A DNA stretch of 64,000 nucleotides. It comes from Gottfriedia luciferensis (GTDB lineage: Bacteria > Bacillota > Bacilli > Bacillales > Bacillaceae_G). How positions within the stretch are numbered: the stretch's first letter is position 1; the number at the start of each line of letters is the position of its first letter. The stretch lies in contig NZ_MDKC01000009.1 in assembly GCF_001712755.1 (NCBI RefSeq), positions 1 through 64,000 of the forward strand, written 5' to 3'. A program made the translations under genes and the position numbers. Shown piece by piece: positions 8,848 to 17,396 of the stretch. The notes under the pieces were generated by a model. It was not told where the DNA came from, searched no databases, and saw only the letters and a program-made list of their open reading frames with translations.

Positions 8848-8974
8848 TGATTTCCACTACAGTGTGCTCGCTTTCCATGGGGCGAGATTCTTTAGCCTCC
8901 TCGGCAAGCCTGTGGGGTCTCAGCCTTCCCGCTTATCCCATAGGAGTCGAGCACCCTTCCGTTCCAATCAACTT
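8848..8974. repeat. Dispersed structured repeat, copy 2
   Basis: Same element as 41-164 and in the same orientation. The shared core includes GCTCGCTTTCCATGGGGCGA and CATAGGAGTCGAGCACCCTT. It differs mainly in the central loop (CCTGAGCC against TTCTTTAGCC). The GC-rich block stands out in an otherwise AT-rich gap. Confidence 0.88.
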
Positions 8975-9408
8975 CTTAATAAAAAAAAATAATCTTAAAA
9001 TCAATAGATTAGTCTATTAAACGAATGAATTTCCCTTTATTAATCTAATTGTAAGTGATAGATAATCCACGACTTACAAATCATATAAATAATGATCCCC
9101 AAAAAGATATTTGTTTAATAATGACGTTAACTATGTTAAATTTTTGCAAGTTAGTTAAAAAATATATTATCAATCAATTGTCTTTCAGGTAAGAGACGAT
9201 AGATAGATCATATTTAAAAATATTACAATTTCATCGAACATCATTTATTGTTCGTATTTTTTATATTGACCACAATACTTTTCAACACTCTGACTTCTCA
9301 TAAAATGAGAAGTTTTTTTATTATGTTTGTTTCAAACCAATATCCAATTAATGCTGAATGTTTTCGGTCATCCTCTTACGAAAAGATGATTTAAGGGACA
9401 ATAAAAAA
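8975..9408 (+). other. Intergenic region with an orphan terminator
   Basis: No credible ORF. At 9293-9313 ACTTCTCAT-AAA-ATGAGAAGT is followed by TTTTTTT, a strong rightward terminator with no gene upstream of it for 300 bp other than the repeat. It may end a short untranslated transcript. Confidence 0.5.
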
Positions 9409-9428
9409 CAACTATTAAAAAATAGTTG
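9409..9428 (-). terminator. moaA terminator
   Basis: CAACTATT-AAAA-AATAGTTG hairpin, just past the moaA stop on the minus strand and followed there by a T-rich run. Confidence 0.65.
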
Positions 9429-9433
9429 AATTT

Positions 9434-10441
9434 TTATCCACCAATATAAGACATTTCAATTTTACGATTTTTATGACTTTCTTCTGTTCGGATCTCGGAG
9501 TATCTTTCATCTCGTTTTTCCCATATTGATTGTATTGTTGCTAATATGTACTTATCCGAAACTCCAGAACGCAATAACTCACTTAAGTCATAGCCTTCTG
9601 AAGCGAATAGGCAGGTGTATAGCTTTCCATTTGTAGATAGTCGGGCTCTCGTACATGAACCGCAGAAGGTTTCTGTAACGGATGAGATAAATCCTACTTC
9701 AGTATTCGTTCCTTTATATCGATATCGTTTTGCTACCTCACCAATATAATCTTGCTCTATAGGCTCCAACTGATATTGTTCTTGGATCATATCAAATAAT
9801 TGCTTCTTTGAGATAACGTCTTTAAAATTCCATCCATTTGTACACCCTACATCCATATACTCTATAAATCGTAATGTAATATTTTTTTCTTTTAAAAAAC
9901 GGACCATAGGTAATACTTCCGTATCATTTAGACCTTTCTTTACTACCATATTTACTTTGACTTCTAGCCCTGCTTCCCTAGCTGCAAAAATTCCGTTTAA
10001 AACTGTGGAAACGCTCATATTCATATTATTTATCTTCATGAAAACTTTATCTTCCAGAGAATCTAAGCTTACATTTACGCGGCAAATTCCGGCTTCTTTT
10101 AGCGCTTTGGCGTTTTTTGCCAAAAATACACCATTTGTTGTTAAAGTCACATATTTAATTCCTTCAATTTTTGAAAGACGTTTAACCAGTATTGGTAGAT
10201 CTTTTCTTAAAAGAGGTTCCCCTCCTGTTAAACGAATCTTTTCCACACCTATTTTTGCAAACAATTTTGCTAATCGAACAATTTCCTCAAAGGATAGGAT
10301 TTCATCTTTACTCATAAAGGGATAGTCAACTCCAAATATCTCTTTAGGCATACAATAGCTGCATCTAAAGTTACAACGGTCTGTTACAGAAATTCTTAAA
10401 TCTCGTAATGGTCGATTGCGGGTATCGAAAATATTCGTCAT
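9434..10441 (-). CDS. moaA: GTP 3',8-cyclase, molybdenum cofactor synthesis
   Basis: A radical SAM enzyme that starts molybdopterin synthesis from GTP, together with MoaC. The N-terminal radical-SAM cysteines are C23, C27 and C30 (CNFRCSYC). A second cluster at the C-terminus uses CGSC and the cysteine of LYTCLF (C-x2-C-x13-C). TGGEPLLR and VSLDSL are further SAM-binding motifs. The length of 335 fits; the C-terminal GG tail ends as YIGG. No other moa/moe gene is adjacent. A one-mismatch Fnr box lies upstream, tying cofactor supply to anaerobic nitrate respiration. Confidence 0.93.
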   Translation of the reverse strand: MTNIFDTRNRPLRDLRISVTDRCNFRCSYCMPKEIFGVDYPFMSKDEILSFEEIVRLAKLFAKIGVEKIRLTGGEPLLRKDLPILVKRLSKIEGIKYVTLTTNGVFLAKNAKALKEAGICRVNVSLDSLEDKVFMKINNMNMSVSTVLNGIFAAREAGLEVKVNMVVKKGLNDTEVLPMVRFLKEKNITLRFIEYMDVGCTNGWNFKDVISKKQLFDMIQEQYQLEPIEQDYIGEVAKRYRYKGTNTEVGFISSVTETFCGSCTRARLSTNGKLYTCLFASEGYDLSELLRSGVSDKYILATIQSIWEKRDERYSEIRTEESHKNRKIEMSYIGG

Positions 10442-10478
10442 TTTTTTCTCACCCCTTCTTTTGTACGGTTTTTAGTTT

Positions 10479-10521
10479 AGATTAGCACACAAAATTATTT
10501 CGCCGTATGATGTATGTCACA
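10479..10521 (-). promoter_or_regulatory. Fnr-activated promoter of moaA
   Basis: Read on the minus strand, TGTGA-CATACA-TCATA (10521-10506) is one mismatch from the Fnr consensus. It is followed by a -10 TAATCT at 10484-10479. Box and -10 centres are 32 bp apart, identical to the hcp promoter. Confidence 0.75.
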
Positions 10522-10618
10522 ACCTTGTCCTTGATGGCCGAGTAACTTATCAATTTGCCACATAAAGTTTATCCCGCTTCAACGTCAATCTTTTCATATT
10601 CTATCTCCTTAGAGTTCT

Positions 10619-10646
10619 ATGCTATTCAATAGCATGGTATTATAAT
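10619..10646 (+). promoter_or_regulatory. fnr promoter with overlapping palindrome
   Basis: ATGCTAT-TCA-ATAGCAT (10619-10635), with perfect 7-bp arms, overlaps the place where a -35 would sit. A -10 TATAAT follows at 10641-10646. A palindrome in place of a -35 suggests activator control; ResD is a plausible candidate from what is known of fnr in Bacillus subtilis, but I cannot verify it. Confidence 0.5.
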
Positions 10647-10732
10647 AATAAATGTAATACCTAAAATACTTGTTTTCTGGATATATACATAAAAACATTA
10701 GTGTTCAATTATAACGGGGCGGAGATACTTTG

Positions 10733-11449
10733 ATGGAAAAAAATAATAATAGAAAAAGTGACCTTTCAATCGTTTCTAAAGATTTGGCTTCCTTATTACA
10801 GTCAATCGGATCAACACGTTCAGTAAAAAAAGGCACCTTCTTATTTCAAGAAGGAGAAGATGCTAAAGAATTGTATCTAATTAAATCAGGAATTATCCAA
10901 ATAAGTAAGGTGACTCTATATGGTGATGAATTAAATCTTCGCATTTGTCAAAAAGATGATTTAATTGGAGAATTGACTCTTTTTTCAGAAAATGCAAATT
11001 ATATGCTTAGCGCTTATACTTTAGAAGCAGCAGAAGTACAGGTCATTCCTAAAGATCTATTGGAGAAAGAACTAATTAACCATGCTCCATTGACATTTGA
11101 ATTTATGAAATGGATTTCTACTCACCTTAGAAAAAATCAATCTAAGATTCGAGACTTAGTGTTAAATGGTAAAAAAGGCGCACTTTACTCCACGCTTATT
11201 CGTATATCGAACTCATACGGGGAATTAATAGAAAACGGAATTCTTCTTAATATTCATCTTACCAATCAAGAATTAGCTAAGTTTTGTGCTGCTACAAGAG
11301 AAAGTGTCAATCGGATGTTAAGTGATTTAAAGAAAAAAAATGTTATTAGTTATTCTCCTGATGGAAAAATTATTATCAAAGACTTACAATTTCTTAAAAA
11401 TGAAATAGGCTGTGATAACTGCCCAAAGGATGTATGTAACATAGATTAG
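10733..11449 (+). CDS. fnr: Fnr, oxygen-sensing Crp/Fnr-family regulator
   Basis: The anaerobic transcription activator of Bacillus. The cyclic-nucleotide-like beta-barrel domain (about 20-120) is followed by the dimerisation helix and a helix-turn-helix with TNQELAKFCAATRESVNRML. The C-terminus ends CDNCPKDVCNID, the C-x2-C-x4-C triad that binds the 4Fe-4S cluster. Starting at ATG 10733 rather than the TTG just before, the cysteines number 227, 230 and 235, and the Asp of IRDLVL is 141. These are the ligand positions I recall for the B. subtilis protein. It lies between its probable targets moaA and hcp and a catabolic operon. Confidence 0.94.
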   Translation: MEKNNNRKSDLSIVSKDLASLLQSIGSTRSVKKGTFLFQEGEDAKELYLIKSGIIQISKVTLYGDELNLRICQKDDLIGELTLFSENANYMLSAYTLEAAEVQVIPKDLLEKELINHAPLTFEFMKWISTHLRKNQSKIRDLVLNGKKGALYSTLIRISNSYGELIENGILLNIHLTNQELAKFCAATRESVNRMLSDLKKKNVISYSPDGKIIIKDLQFLKNEIGCDNCPKDVCNID

Positions 11450-11519
11450 TTCTCTATAAGACTATTAAAGTATTAAGCTGATTGAACTTGCCTTTACTTA
11501 ATATTATTAAAAAATAAGT

Positions 11520-11560
11520 AACCTTAACCTAGGCACTAAATAGTTAAGGTTATTTTATTT
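11520..11560 (+). terminator. fnr terminator
   Basis: AACCTTAAC / GTTAAGGTT (9 bp, perfect) followed by ATTTTATTTTTT. Confidence 0.85.
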
Positions 11561-11650
11561 TTTATTGCTTAAATTATTTTTAAAATAGATTGATCCACCA
11601 TAGATCCCACTTGTATAATCAAAAAATCCCCTCCTTAAATTCCCAACAAG

Positions 11651-11678
11651 AAAAAAGCCCCTTAAAAAAGGGACTTTT
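11651..11678 (-). terminator. Terminator of the anthranilate operon
   Basis: On the minus strand AAAAGTCCC and GGGGCTTTTTT form a hairpin around TTTTTTAA, one base past the last stop codon of the operon. Confidence 0.8.
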
Positions 11679-11861
11679 TTACTCATCCTTTGCAACTCCT
11701 CCAACGGACCAATTTGCTTTTTCGAATTCGTTTATTAAAATTCTTACCTGCGCTGGCTGAACATCCAATGTACGACAAACAACTTCATTTATTTCTCTCA
11801 TTAATTGTTTTTTTAAATCTGGACTTCTACCTTCAATCAGTTGAATTTGAATGATTGGCAT
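11679..11861 (-). CDS. 4-oxalocrotonate tautomerase
   Basis: A 60-residue protein starting MPIIQIQLIEGR. After Met removal, Pro1 is the catalytic base of the tautomerase superfamily. The conserved Arg of GRSPDLKKQL and the mid-chain VRILINE follow the family pattern, with W/F near the C-terminus (ANWSVGG). It interconverts enol and keto forms of 2-oxo-3-hexenedioate, the product of 2-aminomuconate deamination. It is the last gene of the anthranilate operon, 6 bp after the decarboxylase gene, with GAGGTAG upstream. Confidence 0.88.
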   Translation of the reverse strand: MPIIQIQLIEGRSPDLKKQLMREINEVVCRTLDVQPAQVRILINEFEKANWSVGGVAKDE

Positions 11862-11867
11862 AAAGTA

Positions 11868-12638
11868 CTACCTCGTTACTTGTAGTGACATTGTCTCGAT
11901 TCCTTCAAAACGTGCTTCTACAATATCGCCCTCTTCAACGTGGATCGCTTCTGTAATACCGCCCGTTAAGATAATCATCCCTGGTTCAATTTGTTCGCCG
12001 TTTTTACTTAGCATCTGCACTAACTTTACGACAGATTCTACAGGATGATCTAGTACATCAGAACTTACACCACTTTGTACTTTTACACCATTTTTATATA
12101 ATTCAACGTTAATTTCATCCCATGAAGTATATGTAGGTGAATATTGTTGTTTACCAATGATAAATTTTGATGAAGATGCATTATCTGCCACTACATCTGT
12201 CAGTGTAAATGAGAAATTCTTATATCGACTATCGATTACTTCTAATGCAGGTACAATATACTCAGTTGCTTCCCATACATCTTTTGCTGTTACATCATGT
12301 CCAAATAATGGTTTATTAATCATAAATGCGATTTCTGGCTCCACCCTCGGATGGATTGAACCTTCCATCTTTAATTCATTTTCTTCTAATTCCATCGATT
12401 TTGTTAAGCGTCCATAAATCGGCTCATCAACATTAACAGATTTTTGTTTAGCAATACTTGTTAGTCCCATTTTCCAACCAATTAATGGATCTCCATTTTT
12501 AATCGCATGATCAATGCTTAATTTTTGAATTTCGTAAGCATTATTAACGTTTAATTCTGGATGTTCAATCGTAATTTTATCCATTTCTAAACCATTTTTT
12601 TGGTGCATATATATTTTATTTGCAATTTCAGTTATCAT
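11868..12638 (-). CDS. 2-oxo-3-hexenedioate (4-oxalocrotonate) decarboxylase
   Basis: A 256-residue member of the hydratase/decarboxylase family (fumarylacetoacetate-hydrolase-like fold) that converts 2-oxo-3-hexenedioate to 2-oxopent-4-enoate with Mg2+. Family motifs are IGWKMGLTSIAKQ, HPRVEPEIAFM (metal-binding E-x-E), PALEVIDSR and VVADNASS. Compared with its paralogue at 14600-15382, the IHPRVEPEIAF block and the LTGGITEAIHV ending are closer to decarboxylases (DmpH type) than to hydratases. That split is inferred from remembered sequences. GAGGAG lies before the ATG. 15 bp separate it from the aldolase gene. Confidence 0.78.
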   Translation of the reverse strand: MITEIANKIYMHQKNGLEMDKITIEHPELNVNNAYEIQKLSIDHAIKNGDPLIGWKMGLTSIAKQKSVNVDEPIYGRLTKSMELEENELKMEGSIHPRVEPEIAFMINKPLFGHDVTAKDVWEATEYIVPALEVIDSRYKNFSFTLTDVVADNASSSKFIIGKQQYSPTYTSWDEINVELYKNGVKVQSGVSSDVLDHPVESVVKLVQMLSKNGEQIEPGMIILTGGITEAIHVEEGDIVEARFEGIETMSLQVTR

Positions 12639-12653
12639 AAGTACCGTCTCCTC

Positions 12654-13673
12654 TCAAAAAACAGACAATTTTTTATTTGCTAACATACAAGCAACTTCTT
12701 GAATCATATCCTCTTGCCCACCGACTACTTTTTGTTTTCCTAATTCAATTAAGATATCTCTTGCATCAACATTCCATTTTTTAGCTGCTCGATTGGCATG
12801 TAATAGAAAACTAGAATACACTCCTGCATAGCCTAAAATTAGACTCCCTTTTGTAATCTCTTGTGGTGTTTGAAGAATCGGTGCAACGATTTCCTCTGCT
12901 AAGTCCATCATCTTATAGAAATCAATTCCTGTCTTGATTCCTAATCGCTCTAATACCCCAATTAACACTTCAGTTTGTGTATTTCCTGCACCAGCACCTA
13001 AGCATCGTACACTGCCATCAATTCTAGTAGCTCCTTCTTCTATTGCTACTAGTGTATTTGCCATCGCTAGAGAAAGATTATTATGTGCATGGAATCCTAC
13101 TTCAATATCAAGAGACCCTCGCAAAGCAGCAATACGTTCTTTTACTTCATGTGGAAGAAACGCCCCTGCTGAGTCAACCATATATACGACATCAGCACCA
13201 TAACTTTCCATTAATTTGGCTTGTTCAACTAATTTTTCAGTTGGTGCCATATGGGACATCATTAAAAACCCGACTGTTTCTAATCCAAGCTCTTTAGACA
13301 TCGTAATATGTTGTTTCGAAACATCAGCTTCAGTAACATGGGTAGCTATACGAGCCATTTTTGCTCCGATTTTTGCTGCCGTTTTTAATTCTTTTACTGT
13401 TCCAATACCAGGTAATAGTAAGACAGCAATCTTTGAATGATTACACGTATTTACTGCTGCTTCGATCAATTCAAATTCATTTGTTGTTGATAAACCATAT
13501 TGTAGTGAAGAACCACCTAAACCATCTCCATGTGATACTTCAATATAAGGCATTTTTGCATCATCAAGAGCCTTCGCAATTCGAACGACTTGATCTACTG
13601 TATATGAATGTGCAATTGCATGACTTCCATCTCGAAGTGCTACTTCAGTTACAATAACTTCTTTTCCAAACAT
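12654..13673 (-). CDS. dmpG: 4-hydroxy-2-oxovalerate aldolase
   Basis: Cleaves 4-hydroxy-2-oxovalerate to pyruvate and acetaldehyde. It is a DRE-TIM-like barrel with the substrate/metal motif LRDGSH at residues 13-18 and the metal-binding HxH in GFHAHNN. GAGAGNTQTEVLIGVL and the C-terminal helical communication domain (WNVDARDILIELG) are typical of DmpG/MhpE/BphI. At 339 residues it is normal length. It is adjacent to the acylating acetaldehyde dehydrogenase, with which these aldolases form a channelling complex. GGGAGTGC precedes the ATG. Confidence 0.93.
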   Translation of the reverse strand: MFGKEVIVTEVALRDGSHAIAHSYTVDQVVRIAKALDDAKMPYIEVSHGDGLGGSSLQYGLSTTNEFELIEAAVNTCNHSKIAVLLLPGIGTVKELKTAAKIGAKMARIATHVTEADVSKQHITMSKELGLETVGFLMMSHMAPTEKLVEQAKLMESYGADVVYMVDSAGAFLPHEVKERIAALRGSLDIEVGFHAHNNLSLAMANTLVAIEEGATRIDGSVRCLGAGAGNTQTEVLIGVLERLGIKTGIDFYKMMDLAEEIVAPILQTPQEITKGSLILGYAGVYSSFLLHANRAAKKWNVDARDILIELGKQKVVGGQEDMIQEVACMLANKKLSVF

Positions 13674-13703
13674 TGCACTCCCTCACTTTCTTTAGGCGAT
13701 TTT

Positions 13704-14585
13704 TTAAACGGTTTTTACAACTTCATATTGTGCAATCTCTTCTGCTACTTTTACTGCTGATGCAGTCATAATATCTAAGTTTCCTGCATAGCTTGGTAAG
13801 TAGTCCCCTGATCCTTGAACTTCTAAATAAACAGTTACAGTTGAACCATCTATAATTGGATCCATTCTTAAACGGTACCCTGGAACATACGCTTGAACCT
13901 TTTTCACCATTTGCTTAACGGATTGAATCATGCTTTCATGGTTAAAATCTTCATTCGTAACTTTGCAATAAACTGTATCTCTCATCATAATTGGCGGTTC
14001 TGCAGGATTTAAAATAATGATCGCTTTTCCTTTTTTAGCCCCACCAATCTCTTCAAGTCCTCGAGCCGTTGTTACAGTAAACTCATCGATATTAGCACGT
14101 GTACCAGGACCGGCACTTCTTGAGCTAATTGTTGCAACGATTTCAGCGTATTCAACTTCTGCAATTTGACCTACTGCATGAACGATTGGGATCGTTGCTT
14201 GCCCACCACATGTTATTAAATTGACATTGCTTTCGACTATATGTGAACCTAAATTGACAGGTGGTACGACAAATGGCCCAATTGCCGCTGGCGTTAAATC
14301 GATCACACGCTTCTTTAATTCACCAAGTACTTTTGCATGATGAAAATGAGCTTTTGCAGAAGTCGCATCAAACAATAAATCAGCCAGTTCTTTTCGTTCA
14401 ATGAAACCTTGAATACCATTATCGATTACTTCAATTCCTAATTCTTTTGCACGATTTAACCCATCAGATTCTGGATCAATTCCGATCATTGCTGTTAATT
14501 CTAGAAATGGATTATTCTGTAATTTCATCATTAAATCTGTTCCAATATTCCCCGAACCAATGATTCCAACTTTTAATTTATTCAT
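13704..14585 (-). CDS. Acetaldehyde dehydrogenase (acetylating)
   Basis: Oxidises acetaldehyde with NAD+ and CoA to acetyl-CoA. The Rossmann motif [13 protein letters not shown] is at the N-terminus. The catalytic cysteine is in [13 protein letters not shown], and [17 protein letters not shown] is the conserved NAD/CoA region. The frame opens 3 codons earlier with GTG, but ATG at 14585 follows TGAGGTG at a good distance, giving 293 residues. It belongs to the DmpF/MhpF family that partners the aldolase encoded immediately downstream. Confidence 0.92.
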   Translation of the reverse strand: MNKLKVGIIGSGNIGTDLMMKLQNNPFLELTAMIGIDPESDGLNRAKELGIEVIDNGIQGFIERKELADLLFDATSAKAHFHHAKVLGELKKRVIDLTPAAIGPFVVPPVNLGSHIVESNVNLITCGGQATIPIVHAVGQIAEVEYAEIVATISSRSAGPGTRANIDEFTVTTARGLEEIGGAKKGKAIIILNPAEPPIMMRDTVYCKVTNEDFNHESMIQSVKQMVKKVQAYVPGYRLRMDPIIDGSTVTVYLEVQGSGDYLPSYAGNLDIMTASAVKVAEEIAQYEVVKTV

Positions 14586-14599
14586 AAATAGCACCTCAT

Positions 14600-15382
14600 T
14601 TATTTAAATGAAATCGAGACGTCACCTAATAATGGAAACTTCGCAGTAAATAAGTCCCCAGCATTTACATTAATTGCAGCTGATAAAGCTCCTGATAAAA
14701 TAATTTCTCCTGCATTTAGAGAGATTTCAAATTCGCTTAATTTATTGGCTAACCATGCTACACAATGAATTGGGTTTCCTAACACTGCTTCTCCCTTACC
14801 TGAATTCATCAATTCTTCGTTACGATATAATTCCATCGTAACATTCGGTAAGTCAATTTCCTTTACATCGAAACGCTCATTGCCAAGAACAAATAAGCAT
14901 GATGAAGCGTTATCGGCTACTGTATCCTCTAATCGAATCTTCCAATTTTCAATTCTACTATCAACTACCTCAATTGCAGGGACAATATAATCTGTTGCAT
15001 TTACTACATCCTCAAATGTAATATTTGGACCGATTAAGTCTTTTTTTAAGACAAATGCAATTTCAGCTTCTACTTTTGGTAAAATCATATTTGCAACTTG
15101 TACTTCACCGAAATTAGGAATATTCATATCTGTTAGTAAGTGACCGTAATCTGGCTCATCTACCCCTAATAACTCCTGCATGGCAATCGAAGTTAATCCA
15201 ATTTTTTTCCCGATAATTTTCTGCCCTTTTTTCAATTTTTCTTCAACATTTGTTAATTGAATTTGATAGGCTTCCCTTTCAGTTAATCCAGGAAAAACTT
15301 CAGTTAAAGCTTTTATACTAACTCCACTCTCTTCTGCTTCTTGTAGCAGAATCGTAAGCTCGTCTACACTAGTAATCTTCAC
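14600..15382 (-). CDS. 2-oxopent-4-enoate hydratase
   Basis: Adds water to 2-oxopent-4-enoate, giving 4-hydroxy-2-oxovalerate. It is a 260-residue paralogue of the decarboxylase at 11868-12638. Motifs are [20 protein letters not shown] followed by [28 protein letters not shown] and [12 protein letters not shown]. The LGVDEPDYG and LSGALSAA blocks are hydratase-like (MhpD/DmpE). The start codon is GTG. It lies 14 bp before the acetaldehyde dehydrogenase gene and shares a promoter with it. Assignment between the two paralogues is by motif only. Confidence 0.8.
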   Translation of the reverse strand: MKITSVDELTILLQEAEESGVSIKALTEVFPGLTEREAYQIQLTNVEEKLKKGQKIIGKKIGLTSIAMQELLGVDEPDYGHLLTDMNIPNFGEVQVANMILPKVEAEIAFVLKKDLIGPNITFEDVVNATDYIVPAIEVVDSRIENWKIRLEDTVADNASSCLFVLGNERFDVKEIDLPNVTMELYRNEELMNSGKGEAVLGNPIHCVAWLANKLSEFEISLNAGEIILSGALSAAINVNAGDLFTAKFPLLGDVSISFK

Positions 15383-15405
15383 TTTCTCACGTCCCTTTTT
15401 AATTC

Positions 15406-16878
15406 TTATAATTTAATCGTGATATTCGATAATTCACTATAAAACTCAAAGCTATGAATTCCACCTTCACGACCTAAACCGCTTTGCTTCATTCCTCCAA
15501 ATGGTGTACGTAAATCTCTTAAATACCAAGTGTTTACCCAAATAATTCCGGCCTCGATTTGATGAGCAACACGGTGGGCTCTGCGTAAATCATTTGTCCA
15601 AATTGTTGCACCTAAACCATAATGAGTATCATTTGCCCATTCAATCACTTCTTCTTCCGAATCAAAAGGCATAACTGTTACGACGGGACCAAATATTTCT
15701 TCTCTTACACATCTAGAATCACGACTTAGCCCAGTAATGATTGTCGGTGTGATAAAGCACCCTTTTTCAATTGATGCTGGTCTACTACCACCTGTTAAAA
15801 TAGTTCCGCCTTCTTCTTTTGCAATCTCGATATAAGATAACACTTTTTCATAATGTTCTTTACTAATGACCGCACCGACTTTTGTGCCTTCTTCAAATGG
15901 ATCGCCAATTTTTAATTCCTTTGTTTTTGCGACAAATTTATCAATAAATTCATCAAAGATTGATCTCTGGACGTAAATTCTAGATCCACATAAACAAACT
16001 TCTCCCTGATTCATGAAAGATGATTTTAAAGTTGTTTCAATCACTTCGTCTAAATCTGAATCAGCAAAGATGATGTTTGGATTTTTTCCACCAAGCTCAA
16101 ACGATAATTTTTTTAACGTTGGAGCTGCCGCCTTCATAATTGCTGAACCTGTTTTTGTTTCACCAGTAAATGTGATGGCATCAACATCTCTGTGCTCTGT
16201 TAAAGCTGAACCTGCCGCATTTGCACCAAATCCGTGTACGACATTTACAACTCCGTCAGGTACGCCTGCATCTTTACAAATTTCAGCTAAGACTGTAGCT
16301 GTCATTGGTGTCCATTCAGCTGGCTTCATAACTGCTGTATTGCCAGCCGCTAAACAAGGTGCAAGCTTCCATGTCAATAATAATAAAGGTAGATTCCATG
16401 GGTTAATCATCCCAACTACACCAACTGGCCTACGATATGTATAATGTAAGGCAGTTTGATCTTGCATATGAGACTCAGAGCTTAACGTTGTAATATAGTC
16501 AGCGAAAAAATAAAAATTATGAGCCGATCTAGTAATATCAACTTCTAAAGCAAGATCATATGGCTTTCCAGTATCCATTGCCTCTAACGCCGCTAATTCT
16601 TCTTTTCGAGCTAATATTCCGTCGCCGATTTTTCTTAATACTGCCGCTCTTTGATTGCTAGTAAATTGTTTCCACTCACCTTTTAAAGCTCGTTTTGCTG
16701 CTTTTACTGCTAGATCAATTTCTAACTCGCCACCTTCAGAAACAGAACCTAGCACTTCTTCGGTCGCTGGATTAATATTTAAAAATGTTTTTTGATTAAA
16801 GGAAGGAATATATTGTCCATCAATAAAATGCTTACAATCAATCGGTAATGTTTTATTTTTCTTCTCTGTAACTTGCAT
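15406..16878 (-). CDS. 2-aminomuconate 6-semialdehyde dehydrogenase
   Basis: An NAD-dependent aldehyde dehydrogenase of about 490 residues, close to 2-hydroxymuconate semialdehyde dehydrogenases. Visible motifs are the NAD-binding FTGETKTGSAIM, the general-base Glu in LSFELGGKNP, the catalytic Cys in NQGEVCLCGSR and the EEIFGPVVTVMPF block. ATG at 16878 has TAGGTG before it; the open frame extends three codons further. In this operon it should oxidise 2-aminomuconate semialdehyde, which escapes cyclisation to picolinate. An alternative substrate would be the hydroxy analogue. Confidence 0.85.
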   Translation of the reverse strand: MQVTEKKNKTLPIDCKHFIDGQYIPSFNQKTFLNINPATEEVLGSVSEGGELEIDLAVKAAKRALKGEWKQFTSNQRAAVLRKIGDGILARKEELAALEAMDTGKPYDLALEVDITRSAHNFYFFADYITTLSSESHMQDQTALHYTYRRPVGVVGMINPWNLPLLLLTWKLAPCLAAGNTAVMKPAEWTPMTATVLAEICKDAGVPDGVVNVVHGFGANAAGSALTEHRDVDAITFTGETKTGSAIMKAAAPTLKKLSFELGGKNPNIIFADSDLDEVIETTLKSSFMNQGEVCLCGSRIYVQRSIFDEFIDKFVAKTKELKIGDPFEEGTKVGAVISKEHYEKVLSYIEIAKEEGGTILTGGSRPASIEKGCFITPTIITGLSRDSRCVREEIFGPVVTVMPFDSEEEVIEWANDTHYGLGATIWTNDLRRAHRVAHQIEAGIIWVNTWYLRDLRTPFGGMKQSGLGREGGIHSFEFYSELSNITIKL

Positions 16879-16934
16879 AATAGGCACCTACCATTCTAAT
16901 AGAATAAAAGGTGACACGAGTGCCACCAAATTTT

Positions 16935-17396
16935 TCAATCCTCTATTTCTACTACCATTTCAATTTCGATCGCTGTATTATGTGGAAGCTGTGCCATCCC
17001 AACAGCAGACCTAGCATGTTTTCCTCTTTCACCAAACACTTCTACTAAAAGGTCAGAAGCTCCATTCATCACTTTCGGATGATCATAGAAATCTTCTGTG
17101 CTATTTACGAAACCTAATATTTTTACAATACGTTTTACTTTCGAAAGTTCACCTAATTCGTACTTTAATACACTAATTAAATTTAACATTGACTCTCTAG
17201 AAGCAGCATAACCTTCCTCGAGCGTTAACTCTCGTCCAACTTTCCCATGGTATTCATCTACACCTTGACCAGATGTAAATAGTAGATTACCAGTACGAAC
17301 AGACTTTACATAATTACCTGAAGCCGGTCTTATTGGTTTAAGTGCATAACCTAAACTTATTAATCTATCTTCTGGAGTCAATACTTTGTTTTCCAT
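16935..17396 (-). CDS. RidA-family 2-aminomuconate deaminase
   Basis: A 153-residue RidA/YjgF-like protein. The family core appears as SGNYVKSVRTGNLLFTSGQG, and the conserved Arg and late ARSAVGMAQLPHNTAIEIEM match. Members in 3-hydroxyanthranilate pathways release ammonia from 2-aminomuconate to give 4-oxalocrotonate. The gene overlaps the decarboxylase gene by 32 bp and has AAGGAGG inside that overlap, so it is translationally coupled. Generic enamine deaminase activity is the alternative, but the context strongly favours the pathway role. Confidence 0.85.
   Translation of the reverse strand: MENKVLTPEDRLISLGYALKPIRPASGNYVKSVRTGNLLFTSGQGVDEYHGKVGRELTLEEGYAASRESMLNLISVLKYELGELSKVKRIVKILGFVNSTEDFYDHPKVMNGASDLLVEVFGERGKHARSAVGMAQLPHNTAIEIEMVVEIED

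Noticed and set aside
9957-10325. 122-codon ORF opposite moaA
   Set aside because: Antisense to a clear MoaA; no ribosome binding site.
12157-13657. Several plus-strand ORFs (86-98 codons) opposite the aldolase and decarboxylase genes
   Set aside because: Antisense shadows of strongly supported minus-strand enzymes, with low-complexity translations and no start signals.
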